Shown here: piece after piece, positions 16,326-25,561 of the stretch | Numbering within the stretch: the first letter of the stretch is position 1 | How the letters are laid out: every line of letters begins with the position of its first letter | NCBI RefSeq assembly: GCF_024813435.1 | Contig: NZ_JANAEZ010000007.1 | Location: forward strand, 186,001 to 250,000 | Direction of reading: 5' to 3' | DNA: 64,000 nucleotides | Origin: Cognataquiflexum gelatinilyticum | GTDB lineage: Bacteria; Bacteroidota; Bacteroidia; Cytophagales; Cyclobacteriaceae | Made by a program: the position numbers and the translations under genes | The notes under the pieces: generated by a model | Databases searched by the model: none | Told to the model about the DNA's origin: nothing | What the model saw: only the letters and a program-made list of their open reading frames with translations

Positions 16326-16946
16326 TTAGCGGAACAATCCAAATTTCAATCCCATATAGCCTGTCAATCCTGAAATATCTGACTGATTGAAATTGCGGTA
16401 CTCCATCTGTCCGACAAAGCGGTAACCGGCCCCGACATTCAACCGGACGTTTTTGTGGAGGTTGACTTCCAATAAGGCCGAGGGTTCGACCTGAAAGAAA
16501 TTGGCTTCGCCAAGACCTGCATTGCCGTTTTCATTGTCCATTTCCACTTCACCATATCCGATGTAAAGGGGAAAAGTTACATGCACCAGGTTATTGGACA
16601 ATAAGGTGTATTCCGCAAATCCGCCGACTGACCAATAATCCATATAGACATTGGGAGCGGTTTCGCTTTGCGGCCGGATATCATTTATGGAGGTATTGAA
16701 ATACGCGCCAAAGGCAATATTGTCCTTCAGGCTTACCCCGCCTCTCAGGTTGAAAAGTGAGGCACTGCCTCCGTCCATTTGGGTAAAGCCAAAAGACGGG
16801 GCTACAAAAAAGCCCAAATCTTTGGTATTGATTCGTGTATTCTTTCCAAAAAGGGTTTTGGCTTTGCCTTCTTCTTGGGCCAACAGATTACTATGGGAAA
16901 GTGTCAGGCAAAGAACTATTAGTGTGGAATAGAGGAGTGTTTTCAT
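16326..16946 (-). CDS. Outer-membrane beta-barrel family protein
   Basis: 206 residues from the ATG at 16946, which gives a clean signal peptide (MKTLLYSTLIVLCLTL...LLAQ). The mature part alternates polar and hydrophobic residues in strands (FFVAPSFGFTQ, IAFGAYFNTS, VRLNVGAGYRFVG) and ends with GLKFGLFR, a terminal Phe-Arg strand typical of small outer-membrane barrels. Function unknown. It follows a small lipoprotein gene on the same strand with 19 bases between, so they likely form an operon closed by the terminator at 16224. Confidence 0.8.
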   Translation of the reverse strand: MKTLLYSTLIVLCLTLSHSNLLAQEEGKAKTLFGKNTRINTKDLGFFVAPSFGFTQMDGGSASLFNLRGGVSLKDNIAFGAYFNTSINDIRPQSETAPNVYMDYWSVGGFAEYTLLSNNLVHVTFPLYIGYGEVEMDNENGNAGLGEANFFQVEPSALLEVNLHKNVRLNVGAGYRFVGQMEYRNFNQSDISGLTGYMGLKFGLFR

Positions 16947-16965
16947 ATTATGGATGTTAGGTTTT

Positions 16966-17376
16966 TTACTGTTGTTGGAATACGAGTTTGTCGCCGCTAT
17001 CTTCAAATCTGATGGTATTCCCACTTTGGGAGATAAAATACCAATCATCGCTGAGTTCGTACAGCTCGGAACTTTCCGGAAAATCCATCCGCAATTCTAC
17101 CCGGCCGTCATCCCTGAAAACAAGGTACGTGCCGTTGATGGAGGTTCCTGTTTTGGAGGCGACCACCGAACCATTTGAGTTGAACAAAAAAGTATAAGGA
17201 CTGAAAATTGCTGTTTTGTCCCTTCCATCTTCGACAAACTCTGTTATAATCAATCCATCAGGCAAGCTGAGTGAAGCATTGATGGATTCGGTCGAATTCT
17301 GAGGGCTGAGGTTGTCCTCATTTTCACAGGCAGTAAGCGCAAACAAAATGCAAAATGCGATTAGGATTCTAGTCAT
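16966..17376 (-). CDS. Small lipocalin-like lipoprotein
   Basis: 136 residues. Lipobox ALTAC with Cys at 17, then an Asn/Ser-rich linker and a beta-rich domain with the FLFNSNGSVVA and NGTYLVFRDDGRVELRM pattern of Bacteroidota lipocalin-like lipoproteins. No catalytic residues expected. First gene of the pair with the outer-membrane barrel protein downstream. Confidence 0.75.
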   Translation of the reverse strand: MTRILIAFCILFALTACENEDNLSPQNSTESINASLSLPDGLIITEFVEDGRDKTAIFSPYTFLFNSNGSVVASKTGTSINGTYLVFRDDGRVELRMDFPESSELYELSDDWYFISQSGNTIRFEDSGDKLVFQQQ

Positions 17377-17762
17377 ATTTCTGATCTTATTTAGGTTTAG
17401 TCCAAATAACGATAAGGGTATTTATGGGTTGGGTTTTTTGAATTATTTTTTTCTTTTTCCGTAAAAAAACCCCTTCTGACTGCTTGTAGAAGTATTAATC
17501 AGAATGAAACCATCCCCAAGCCATTGGCTTGCTTTGTCTCTCACTTACTTTTTGACAATACCAGATGTGGATTTTCATTATTCAAAAGGGCTTCAGAAAA
17601 AGGGGTGGGCAATACGACAAATTCCGGAGTAAGAAAAAAAAGTGTTTCAATACCTTCCGAAGGTCCGCGTCATACTCCGGAAGGTAGCCACATATTTCCC
17701 TGAGTACGCAGGGATTTCAAAAAATAGCCATTAAATCAAAAAGGGTAAAACGCTATTAATTT
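17377..17762. other. Intergenic region with a palindromic hairpin
   Basis: 386 bases between minus-strand genes. It carries the promoter side of the lipoprotein operon near 17377-17460. At 17651-17686 a 9-bp inverted repeat TACCTTCCG/CGGAAGGTA encloses 18 bases, and its left arm extends into a 13-base palindrome ACCTTCCGAAGGT (17652-17664). It lacks a T run, so it is more likely an operator or structural repeat than a terminator. Confidence 0.4.
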
Positions 17763-18524
17763 CTACTGAACATTGATACCGCCATCAATTACCTGTGTCG
17801 TACCTGTGATAAACTGACTGTCATCACTTGCCAAAAACAAGACGAGTTTTGCGATTTCGATGGGTTTGGCATACCGGCCGAGCGGGATGGTAAGCTCGAG
17901 TTGCTTCTTGACAGCCGAACCCTGACCCGGGGAAAATCCTTCTTCGAGCGAGCGCATCATGCGGTTATCCACAGGAGAAGGATGTACACTGTTGACTCGG
18001 ATTTTTCTGGGAGCAGCCTCCACCGATGTCGCACGCATGATGCCTACGCCGGCATGTTTGCTGATGATATAAGCACTGACATTGGGACTGCCAAGCAAGC
18101 CTGCCACCGAGGAGGTGATGATGATGCTGCCGCCGTCATTCATGTGGGGCAAGACGTATTTATTTCCCAACCATACACCCCGCACATTGACGGCAATCAC
18201 TTTGTCAAACATTTCTTCCGGGTAGTCAACGATCGGTTTTACCGTTCCCTCAATTCCTGCATTGTTAAAAAACACATCGATTTTCCCAAAGGCTTTTACA
18301 GCCGTTTCCACGTACCTTTGGACATCCGCTGCTTTGGTCACATCCGCCACACAATACAGCACGGCTTTTCCTCCCAATTCTTTCACCGCTTTTTTGAGGG
18401 GCTCTTCCTCCAAATCTACCAAGAGTACTTTTGCTCCTTCTTCCAAAAACAGCTTGGCCGTGGTCATGCCAATACTGCCTGCGCCACCGGTAATGATCGC
18501 AACCTTGTTCTCTAATTTTTTCAT
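17763..18524 (-). CDS. SDR family NAD(P)-dependent oxidoreductase
   Basis: 253 residues. Cofactor motif TGGAGSIG at about 12-19, NNAG near 89-92, active-site Ser in SSVAG and Y-x3-K in AYIISKHAG (about 155). A classical short-chain dehydrogenase of about 250 residues, acting on an unknown alcohol/ketone. The Asp in LLVDLEE at the end of strand 2 favours NAD(H). It begins a run of oxidoreductase genes up to 23 kb. Confidence 0.92.
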   Translation of the reverse strand: MKKLENKVAIITGGAGSIGMTTAKLFLEEGAKVLLVDLEEEPLKKAVKELGGKAVLYCVADVTKAADVQRYVETAVKAFGKIDVFFNNAGIEGTVKPIVDYPEEMFDKVIAVNVRGVWLGNKYVLPHMNDGGSIIITSSVAGLLGSPNVSAYIISKHAGVGIMRATSVEAAPRKIRVNSVHPSPVDNRMMRSLEEGFSPGQGSAVKKQLELTIPLGRYAKPIEIAKLVLFLASDDSQFITGTTQVIDGGINVQ

Positions 18525-18604
18525 CTCAAATTGCGTAAATTAAAATCCATTTTTTTTCACTTCCTGTTGTTTAAATTCCGCATGCGGCAACAGCTTTGTC
18601 AGTT

Positions 18605-19009
18605 TTATTGATTGGATTCCTTTTCTTTCATCTTTTTCATCATTTCCATCATTTCCGGGTTTTTCATCATGGACTTGCACATGTCCGTCATCATGGTGGT
18701 GTCTTCTTTGGCGGTTTCCATCATTACTGACATCATGCGTTTTGACATTTCAGGATTGTCTTTCATCATTTTCTTCACCATACTTTTGTCCTCCATCATG
18801 GCATTCATTCTTTCGTGCATCAGCATTTTGCCATGGTCACCGGACATGATGGTCTGCATCATTTCTTTTGACATATCATGGTCACTGGCTATGTTGTTCA
18901 TAATCTCCATCCTGGAATCTGATTCTGAAAGAGCTTGCTTCGGAGACTGACATGAAGCAAACAGCGCGGTGAGTGCAATAAGCCCAACAAATTTTTGTAG
19001 TGTTTTCAT
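18605..19009 (-). CDS. Methionine-rich lipoprotein
   Basis: 134 residues from the ATG at 19009; signal peptide with lipobox LFASC. The mature part is almost entirely helical, with many MM pairs (EMM, KKMM, RMM, VMM) and 30 Met of 134 residues in total, plus several His and Asp and one Cys in the mature domain. Met-rich periplasmic proteins commonly bind Cu(I) or scavenge oxidants, so a copper or hypochlorite/oxidant defence role is plausible, not shown. I do not recognise a named family. A Cys-rich copper-storage-like gene lies 4.4 kb away. Confidence 0.82.
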   Translation of the reverse strand: MKTLQKFVGLIALTALFASCQSPKQALSESDSRMEIMNNIASDHDMSKEMMQTIMSGDHGKMLMHERMNAMMEDKSMVKKMMKDNPEMSKRMMSVMMETAKEDTTMMTDMCKSMMKNPEMMEMMKKMKEKESNQ

Positions 19010-19145
19010 AGTTTTAGTGTTTGGTTTTTTATGAGTATTCACAATGTTGCACTTTGGGCTTGAGGAGACTTTATCGTATGCGGATACTTGTCCACGGAAC
19101 CTGAGTTGCAGCCTGTGATAAACACTGTTCTGTTTTCCGGCTTTT

Positions 19146-20141
19146 TCATATTTCTACAATCATTTTTCCTTTATTTTTTCCATCAAACAAATCAATAAAT
19201 GCCTGGGGAATATTATCGAACCCTTTCACAAGGGTTTCGCTGAAGGTGATTTTGTCGTCTTTTAGCCATGCTGATAATTGTTTAATGGCAGCCGGAAATT
19301 TTTCCTTTAAATCACCAATAATAAATCCTCTCATAGTAGCACTTTTGGTGAGGATGAGGGGCTGCAATCGGGGACCCAGCTGAATCTCAGTTTCATTGTA
19401 GAGCGATATAGCCCCACAAACAGGCAATCGGGCGTACTTATTTATGTTTGCTAAAACAGCGTCGGAAATCTCTCCGCCGACATTATCAAAGTAGATATCT
19501 ACACCATTCGGGCAGGCAATTTTGATGGCATCTTTTAAATTTTTTGCTGTTTTATAATTGATGGCATGATCGAAATTAAACTTTGATGTGAGTAGAGATA
19601 CTTTTTCATCCGAACCGGTAAGGCCAACCACCCGACAACCGTGCAATTTGCCGATTTGACCCACTATTGTCCCAACAGCCCCTCCTGCTCCGGAAACGAC
19701 AAGGGTTTCGCCATTCTTAGGCAACCCTATTTCCATCAAGCCTAAATAAGCCGTAAGCCCTGTCATTCCTAATATTCCCAAATAGCTTGATAATTTTGCG
19801 TCAGTTTTATTCACCTTGACTAAGTCTTTGCCATCAGAAATCTGATATTCCTTCCAATCCAAATTACTCGAAACAAAATCACCCTTTTTGAAATCGGTAT
19901 GTTTACTTTCTTTTACCTCGGCGATAATTCCCGATTGAATGGGTTTATTTAATTCAAATGCAGGGATATATGATTTCGCATCATTCATTCTGCCTCGCAG
20001 ATATGGATCGACGGAGACATAAACTGTTTTTAATAGGACCTCACTGTCTTTTGGTGCCGGCATCTCTTCGCTCGTGATTTTAAAATCATGAAGCGTTGGT
20101 TTTCCGTGCGGACGTTTGTTCAAAAGGATAATCTTGTTCAT
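19146..20141 (-). CDS. NADP-dependent zinc-independent MDR oxidoreductase
   Basis: 331 residues. Medium-chain reductase of the prostaglandin reductase / curcumin reductase (CurA/YncB) type: N-terminal PYLRGRM-like segment (VDPYLRGRMND), no structural or catalytic zinc cysteines, and the Rossmann motif SGAGGAVGTIVGQIGK. Family enzymes reduce activated C=C bonds of enones. It starts 5 bases past the stop of the next gene upstream (20147), so they form an operon. A detoxification role fits the neighbours. Confidence 0.93.
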   Translation of the reverse strand: MNKIILLNKRPHGKPTLHDFKITSEEMPAPKDSEVLLKTVYVSVDPYLRGRMNDAKSYIPAFELNKPIQSGIIAEVKESKHTDFKKGDFVSSNLDWKEYQISDGKDLVKVNKTDAKLSSYLGILGMTGLTAYLGLMEIGLPKNGETLVVSGAGGAVGTIVGQIGKLHGCRVVGLTGSDEKVSLLTSKFNFDHAINYKTAKNLKDAIKIACPNGVDIYFDNVGGEISDAVLANINKYARLPVCGAISLYNETEIQLGPRLQPLILTKSATMRGFIIGDLKEKFPAAIKQLSAWLKDDKITFSETLVKGFDNIPQAFIDLFDGKNKGKMIVEI

Positions 20142-20146
20142 GATTT

Positions 20147-20794
20147 TTAATTTTGGTGGACGGCTTTCTCTATAGGAACTTCTCCACTTATAATTTCGAA
20201 AACTTGGTTCTGTTTAACGCCATCTTCCAAGGCTTCCACCAATGTTTTAGCCACATCCGCTCTTGAGATACTCCCCTGAATTTTCAGTTTCTCATTGAGT
20301 TGAATTTTGCCTGTTCCATCCTCGTCTGTCAAATGGCCGGGTCTTACAATACTGTAATTCAAACCACTTGAACGCAGATGATCATCTGCATTTTGCTTTG
20401 CTCTCAAATATTCTTCAAGTTCATCACTCACAGATGGATTATCTGCTCCCATGGAGCTCAACATGACAAACTTCTCAAGTCCTGCCTCCTTGGCAGCATC
20501 TGTTAGCCTTTTTGCGCCCTCCTGATCCACACCTATTATATTTTTACCTTTTGATCCAGCCGCAAAAATTACTTTATCCGCATTTTTCATTACGTGGTTT
20601 ACATCTTCCTCTAAATCGGCAAGTACCGTAGATACGCCTTGCTTTTCAAAATAATCTTTTTGATCTTGTTTTCTGACCATCGCTATAGGTTGATAGGCTT
20701 CTGATCTTTTTAATAAACCGATGATGATTCTCCCTGTGGTTCCGTTGGCACCTGCCACTAATACATTTTTTCTTACTATTTGTAAGGCTTTCAT
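20147..20794 (-). CDS. Atypical SDR (SDR_a5-like) NAD(P)-binding protein
   Basis: 215 residues. N-terminal VLVAGANGTTGRIII is the atypical SDR cofactor loop (GxxGxxG); VMLSSMGAD and the lack of a canonical Y-x3-K place it with YwnB/NmrA-like or SDR_a5 proteins. These often act as NADPH sensors or low-activity reductases. Operon with the MDR gene 5 bases downstream. Confidence 0.9.
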   Translation of the reverse strand: MKALQIVRKNVLVAGANGTTGRIIIGLLKRSEAYQPIAMVRKQDQKDYFEKQGVSTVLADLEEDVNHVMKNADKVIFAAGSKGKNIIGVDQEGAKRLTDAAKEAGLEKFVMLSSMGADNPSVSDELEEYLRAKQNADDHLRSSGLNYSIVRPGHLTDEDGTGKIQLNEKLKIQGSISRADVAKTLVEALEDGVKQNQVFEIISGEVPIEKAVHQN

Positions 20795-20910
20795 ATTTTT
20801 TGGTTTTAATAATTTTAGATTACCTATGCTGTTTATTTCTTAGAAATTCTCCATGACTGACATGCACAAGTCGACCAATGTGCCCAAGCTATGAGAACTG
20901 CAGGCGCAGC

Positions 20911-21651
20911 TTACTTTTGCTCAGTAGGTAGGATATGCACATCATTTACATTCACTCGAAGCGGTTGCTTGAGGGCATAATAAATCGCTTCCGCTATATC
21001 CTCTGATTCAAGTGCAGTCATCTTCTGCATTTCTGATAGGTTACCTAAAATATCTTCATCAGTTATGGTATCCAGTAGGTTTGTAGCTACAGCTCCCGGT
21101 TCTATAGAGGTCACGCGTATACCATACGTTGGAGCTAACTCCTGTCGCAGTCCTTCGGTAAACATTTTCACTGCGGCCTTTGTGGCACAATAAACGGCGC
21201 CGCCCGGAAAATAACTATAAGCTGCGGTTGATGAAATATTGATAATATGTCCGCTTTTATTTTTTATAAGCGTAGGAAGAACAGCTGCGACACCATTCAA
21301 CACACCTTTTATGTTTACGTCTACCATTTTATCCCACTCGTTGGTTTTGAGTTTCTTAACAAACGATAAAGGCATCAACCCTGCATTGTTAATTATGGCG
21401 TCTACAGTTCCATAAGCTTCGAGCGTTTTGGCAACTAACCTGTCCATATCAGGCTTCTTGGTAACGTCTGCAATGACAACCAAGGCCTCACCAGTTTCCT
21501 TTTCGATGGACTTCTTCAGCGCTTCAAGTTCATCTTTTCTACGTGCAGAAAGTACTACTTTAGCACCCTTTTTAGATAGTTTTAAGGCTGTTGCTTTGCC
21601 TATACCACTGGAGGCTCCTGTTATTATGATGACTTTTCCTTTCATTTCCAT
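20911..21651 (-). CDS. SDR family NADP-dependent oxidoreductase (YdfG-like)
   Basis: 246 residues. TGASSGIG at about 12-19, ARRKDEL after strand 2 (Arg favours NADPH), NNAGLM, Ser in ISSTAAY and Y-x3-K as YCATK. The overall sequence resembles YdfG-type serine/3-hydroxy acid dehydrogenases. Two start codons are possible (21651 or 21645). Downstream are the SDR_a5 and MDR genes, upstream the aldehyde dehydrogenase, all minus strand. Confidence 0.92.
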   Translation of the reverse strand: MEMKGKVIIITGASSGIGKATALKLSKKGAKVVLSARRKDELEALKKSIEKETGEALVVIADVTKKPDMDRLVAKTLEAYGTVDAIINNAGLMPLSFVKKLKTNEWDKMVDVNIKGVLNGVAAVLPTLIKNKSGHIINISSTAAYSYFPGGAVYCATKAAVKMFTEGLRQELAPTYGIRVTSIEPGAVATNLLDTITDEDILGNLSEMQKMTALESEDIAEAIYYALKQPLRVNVNDVHILPTEQK

Positions 21652-21702
21652 TTTATAATTAATTTTAGTTTCAATGAAATTATGTTTTGATGCAACCGCA
21701 TG

Positions 21703-23085
21703 TTAAAATGGATCATTGAGCTCACTTACACGGATGAGCTTCTTATTGACAAATTCATGGATTCCCAATTCCGAAAGCTCACGGCCAAATCCCGAACGCT
21801 TGGTTCCTCCAAAAGGAAGGTCAGCCTGTGTCCAGGTAGGGTGGTTGATAAATACCATTCCGGCATCAATCTGATCCGCGATCCGCTTCCCGCGCTTGAT
21901 ATCCTGTGTAAAAACAGATGCCCCCAAACCAAAATCAGAATCGTTGGCAAGGATGATGGCAGCCTCTTCGTCTTTCACCACATAGAAGGAAGCCACCGGA
22001 CCAAATAATTCTTCATGGTAGGCAGCGATACCCGGTTTCAGGTCGGTGAGTATGGTCGGTTCCATAAAGGCACCTTCACGGTCTGGTCGTTTTCCTCCCA
22101 ACAGAACTTTAGCCCCTTGGTCAACGGAGCGTTTTACCTGATCCGCCAATTCCACAGCTGCTTCTTCGCTGCTCAAAGGACCCAATTCTGTCTCCGGATC
22201 CATCGGATCACCTACTTTCATTTTTGAAAGCGCGTCCTTAAATTTTTGGATAAATGTGTCAGCAATTGATTCTACCGCAATGAAACGTTTGGAGGCAACA
22301 CAACACTGACCGTTGTTATTCATCCTGCCCACAACAGCCCATTCGACGGTTTTATCGATATCGGCATCTTCCAGGATTATAAAGACATCGTTTCCGCCAA
22401 GCTCCAAGACCACCTTTTTCAAATATTTCCCGGCTTCTATGGCGATACTTGCACCGGCCTCTTCGCTTCCCGTCAGGGAAACTCCCTTGATTCTTTTGTC
22501 AGAAACAAGTGTAGATGCGTGTTTGCCTGAGATAAAGAGATTGGTGTACAACCCCTCAGGCGCTTCTGCTTCTGCAAAAAGTTCTTCCAGGGCAGCGGCA
22601 CATTGTGGCACAATCGAAGCGTGCTTGAGCAAAACAGTATTGCCGACCATGATATTGGGGGCGACAAAGCGCGCTACCTGATAGAATGGAAAATTCCAGG
22701 GCATTACACCCAACAAAACCCCGATAGGACTATTGCGGATAAGGGCAGTTCCATATTCAGGATCGAGAACTTTATCTGCAAGAAATTCCTCTCCGTGATT
22801 TGCGTAATAATCAAAAATATCAGCGCTCAGGTCGATTTCACCTTCGGCCTGCGACAGGATTTTTCCCATTTCCAGGGTGATGGTTTGAGCGAGTTCAGAT
22901 TTTTTGACCCGCATAAGGGTGGCGACTTTGTGCAACAAATCCGCCCTGTGCTGGTAACTTGTTTCTTTCCAGCGGGTAAAAGCTTCTTGTGCATTGGCTA
23001 CTTTTCCTTCCACTGCCGTCTCTGTCATTTCTTTGAATGACTTTACTGTCTTGTTTGTAAAAGGATTGGTTGTTTGAATGGCCAT
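21703..23085 (-). CDS. gabD: NAD(P)-dependent succinate-semialdehyde dehydrogenase (ALDH family)
   Basis: 460 residues. ALDH hallmarks: MPWNFPFYQVARF, GSEEAG cofactor loop, catalytic Glu in LELGGND and the nucleophilic Cys in NNGQCCVASKRF (about 260), and PFGGTKRSGFGRE near the C-terminus. The shorter form (about 460) matches bacterial succinate-semialdehyde dehydrogenases of this type. It oxidises succinate semialdehyde to succinate, or related aldehydes; no GABA transaminase is nearby, so a general aldehyde-detoxifying role is possible. The gene symbol is by family resemblance. Confidence 0.87.
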   Translation of the reverse strand: MAIQTTNPFTNKTVKSFKEMTETAVEGKVANAQEAFTRWKETSYQHRADLLHKVATLMRVKKSELAQTITLEMGKILSQAEGEIDLSADIFDYYANHGEEFLADKVLDPEYGTALIRNSPIGVLLGVMPWNFPFYQVARFVAPNIMVGNTVLLKHASIVPQCAAALEELFAEAEAPEGLYTNLFISGKHASTLVSDKRIKGVSLTGSEEAGASIAIEAGKYLKKVVLELGGNDVFIILEDADIDKTVEWAVVGRMNNNGQCCVASKRFIAVESIADTFIQKFKDALSKMKVGDPMDPETELGPLSSEEAAVELADQVKRSVDQGAKVLLGGKRPDREGAFMEPTILTDLKPGIAAYHEELFGPVASFYVVKDEEAAIILANDSDFGLGASVFTQDIKRGKRIADQIDAGMVFINHPTWTQADLPFGGTKRSGFGRELSELGIHEFVNKKLIRVSELNDPF

Positions 23086-23374
23086 ATTGGTTTGTATTTA
23101 ATTTGATGGATAAGGATCTCTTCCTTATCTGTCTCGTAAGCCTACTTCCATTCCAAAATCCGAATTGGAGGAATCAAAAATGGCAGTAGACCTAAATGAA
23201 GGCTTTGATGAATTGACTTGTCAACCCAGCACAAAGTGTTAGGCTATAGTTGGCATTTGTTGCGTTATTTGCTCAAAAAATTGTCTCGAGGAGAATGGTT
23301 GGCCTCCTTATTTCGAAGTTTTCAAACCAAAAAAAACAGCATCAATAGTCCTCCCTCTTCCGGCTTGATTGAGA

Positions 23375-23701
23375 TCAGGCTTTGGCAGAATCCATTTGTT
23401 CACAGATCTCTGCACATTTTTTACAGGCTTCTGCACAGACTTTACAGCTATCATGGTGAGCGGCATGTTTTTCACATTCGGCAGCACATGCCCTGCAAAT
23501 TTCTGCACACAGGGCGTGGAGACCCGATCCGTAAGCAGATTCCCTTGCATCAAACCTTGCACACAATGCACAGATGTCAGCACAGTCCCGGCATATTGAG
23601 ATACAATCCAGATTGCTTTCTTTGATACAATCAGTGATGCATTTTTCGCAGGTCACCACACAGGCCAAACACGCGTCAATGCAGCTTTTTAAGTTTTCCA
23701 T
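23375..23701 (-). CDS. Four-helix-bundle copper-binding protein (Csp/DUF326)
   Basis: 108 residues from the ATG at 23701, with 20 Cys spaced along four helices as C-x2-C or C-x3-C pairs (ACLACVVTCEKCITDC, CISICRDCADICALC, CAEICRACAAEC, CKVCAEACKKCAEIC). No signal peptide, so it is the cytosolic Csp3-like type. Csp proteins store many Cu(I) ions inside the bundle. It lies upstream of the aldehyde dehydrogenase on the same strand (289-base gap). With the Met-rich lipoprotein it points to copper handling in this cluster. Confidence 0.9.
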   Translation of the reverse strand: MENLKSCIDACLACVVTCEKCITDCIKESNLDCISICRDCADICALCARFDARESAYGSGLHALCAEICRACAAECEKHAAHHDSCKVCAEACKKCAEICEQMDSAKA

Positions 23702-24063
23702 TTTATTGTGGTTTACGTGAAAAAAGAATAATTGCAATGCTAAAGGTGGCCATCTTTGTATGAAGAGGCATTACGGATTTCCGGGAACATGTTATGTCAA
23801 TCCCACATTTTGCTTATTTACTGTGGTAAAGGTTTGGTTAATCTGTTGTTTTCCTTTTTCCAAAAAATTTCTGTTGACAATGGATTACTACCATCAATAT
23901 GGTTGTGAAACAGGGGGATTTTATCGACTTCTTATGGGCTACCTCAGCACATACCTCAAAGGAAAAAAAGAGTATTTCGGTGTCTACGGAAAGTATCCTT
24001 CAGGACTCTGATTTTTGAATTGTTCTGAAAAACCAGTTTAAAAAGGCTTGAAAAATTCTTTGA
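23702..24063. other. Intergenic stretch, no confident gene
   Basis: 362 bases between csp and a minus-strand membrane protein gene. It contains the csp promoter side and an 83-codon plus-strand frame (23760-24011) with no family resemblance, which I do not call as a gene. No repeat or RNA gene seen. Confidence 0.4.
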
Positions 24064-24630
24064 TCAGGAGCTGATATACTTTTTCAATCTTTGAATCTGC
24101 ACCCGATGTATCCGCTGCAAAATGACGGGATAAAGATTGAAAGGAATATTCAATGCCATTGTCAGCAAAACTATTTGGAAATGACCCATCTGCAGAAGGA
24201 AAGCACAAGCAAAAGAAATAACCACAAATGCCGCTAAATGTCCGAATTCTGATTGCCGGGTCTGAAAGTCAAAATCTTTGATGCCTGATTTGGTCCCGTC
24301 AAAGTATTTTTTGCGGTTCTTTTCTTTGCCCCAATGGATCATCATTAAAAATGACCTGAAGTATTTGACTCCCAAATAACGATAGGCTTTTGTGATCGCT
24401 TTTGGATTTTTGACCACATAGTAGGAATCAGGCATCAACCTGCTGCTTGGATAGACAAAGCCTGTAAATGCGAAGATTCCTGTAACGAAGAGGTTGAGCA
24501 ATATGGCCAAAATAAAGCTTAACAAAAATGAAAACTCTTCTTGGGACACGGAACTGAATACCATAAAAAGCTTATAGGTATTATAAGCCAAGAAGATGGA
24601 CATCAATGGGAAAAATATCTTTTTTGCCAT
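24064..24630 (-). CDS. Membrane protein resembling CrtO-type glycosyl-carotenoid acyltransferases
   Basis: 188 residues with about four membrane segments (5-25, 35-60, 135-150, 152-170). The C-terminal pattern E-x2-H...NIPFNLYPVILQRIHRVQIQRL resembles the conserved end of glycosyl-4,4'-diaponeurosporenoate acyltransferase CrtO (His and QR-x2-R). The family link is from pattern memory and not certain; no carotenoid gene is nearby. It could acylate a lipid or sugar at the membrane. It lies 64 bases downstream of the esterase gene on the same strand. Confidence 0.6.
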   Translation of the reverse strand: MAKKIFFPLMSIFLAYNTYKLFMVFSSVSQEEFSFLLSFILAILLNLFVTGIFAFTGFVYPSSRLMPDSYYVVKNPKAITKAYRYLGVKYFRSFLMMIHWGKEKNRKKYFDGTKSGIKDFDFQTRQSEFGHLAAFVVISFACAFLLQMGHFQIVLLTMALNIPFNLYPVILQRIHRVQIQRLKKYISS

Positions 24631-24694
24631 AGCTATTTATTCATGATTAAACCAAAAATGGAAGAAAGTAAATTCGCCAAACCATGCTCCCTTT

Positions 24695-25561
24695 TCATTT
24701 GCTTTTGGTGTACAAGAGTTCAATCCCATCATAGATGCCCTGAGGCAAAACAGAATTATGGGTTGCGTTTTCGTATTGTTTGTAGGTCATTACTAATTTT
24801 TCGTTGTCTTTGGATTTCAACTCTTCTGTAAGTTTTCCCAAAGGAATCTTCAACATATTGATTTCTCCTGTGCCCATTGCGATGAACATCTTCGCTTCTT
24901 TTTGACTCAGAAGGGAGGCTTTGTCCTGAAATATTTCCGAATCATTCCACCATATAGCTGGAGCAAGCAGGATGTAATTGGCAAATAAATCATTGTAATT
25001 CACAAAAGAGTAAAAAGCCAATAAGCCTCCGAACGAATGGCCCAAAATACCCCTAGTCTTAGCATTGACTTTGTATTCTTTTTCTATTGTCGGGATAATT
25101 TGGTTTTTCAGAAAATGCATAAAATGCTCGGCACCACCTGTGTTGGTTTCATCTAAGAACATACCGCCAAACTCAATTTTTAATTTCAACCAGCTTAAGT
25201 CATAAACGGTAGGCGTGTAATCCATATTCCGCTGTTTGTGCCAGTCTTTTTCATTTCCTACTGATAATATTCCCACCAAAATCACCTCCTCCATTTCGCT
25301 CGACATGGCTTTAAGGCGATAGCATCCTCTGACCATATCCTGTAGCCAATAAGCATCAAGGTAATAGAGGATTTTGTATTCTTTCTCAGGTTGGTAAGCT
25401 GACGGAAGTGTTATTGCGAGTTCGTAGGGTGCGCCTTTGTCGTTTTTTAGTTGTTTGATAATTGTTTGGGGAGGGCTGTTTTCGGGAGAAATGCTTTGGG
25501 ACTTAGATTGAGATACAATCATAATCAAAGCCATCGAGAGGAATAAAAGTTTTTTGTACAT
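24695..25561 (-). CDS. Exported alpha/beta hydrolase (esterase D/IroE-like)
   Basis: 288 residues with signal peptide (MYKKLLFLSMALIMIVSQSKS). Fold of the putative esterase family (PF00756): YLDAYWL near the oxyanion region, nucleophile GHSFGG (about 173-178), and a likely His in NATHNSVLP. The family includes IroE/Fes siderophore esterases and esterase D. Periplasmic esterase of unknown substrate. Confidence 0.87.
   Translation of the reverse strand: MYKKLLFLSMALIMIVSQSKSQSISPENSPPQTIIKQLKNDKGAPYELAITLPSAYQPEKEYKILYYLDAYWLQDMVRGCYRLKAMSSEMEEVILVGILSVGNEKDWHKQRNMDYTPTVYDLSWLKLKIEFGGMFLDETNTGGAEHFMHFLKNQIIPTIEKEYKVNAKTRGILGHSFGGLLAFYSFVNYNDLFANYILLAPAIWWNDSEIFQDKASLLSQKEAKMFIAMGTGEINMLKIPLGKLTEELKSKDNEKLVMTYKQYENATHNSVLPQGIYDGIELLYTKSK

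Noticed and set aside
23218..23374. Plus-strand sequence resembling a transposase fragment downstream of csp
   Set aside because: The translated stretch is short and I could not match it to any IS family; no inverted ends or target duplication seen.
23760..24011. 83-codon plus-strand frame in the csp upstream gap
   Set aside because: No family resemblance, unusual composition and no promoter or partner gene; more likely chance or decayed DNA.
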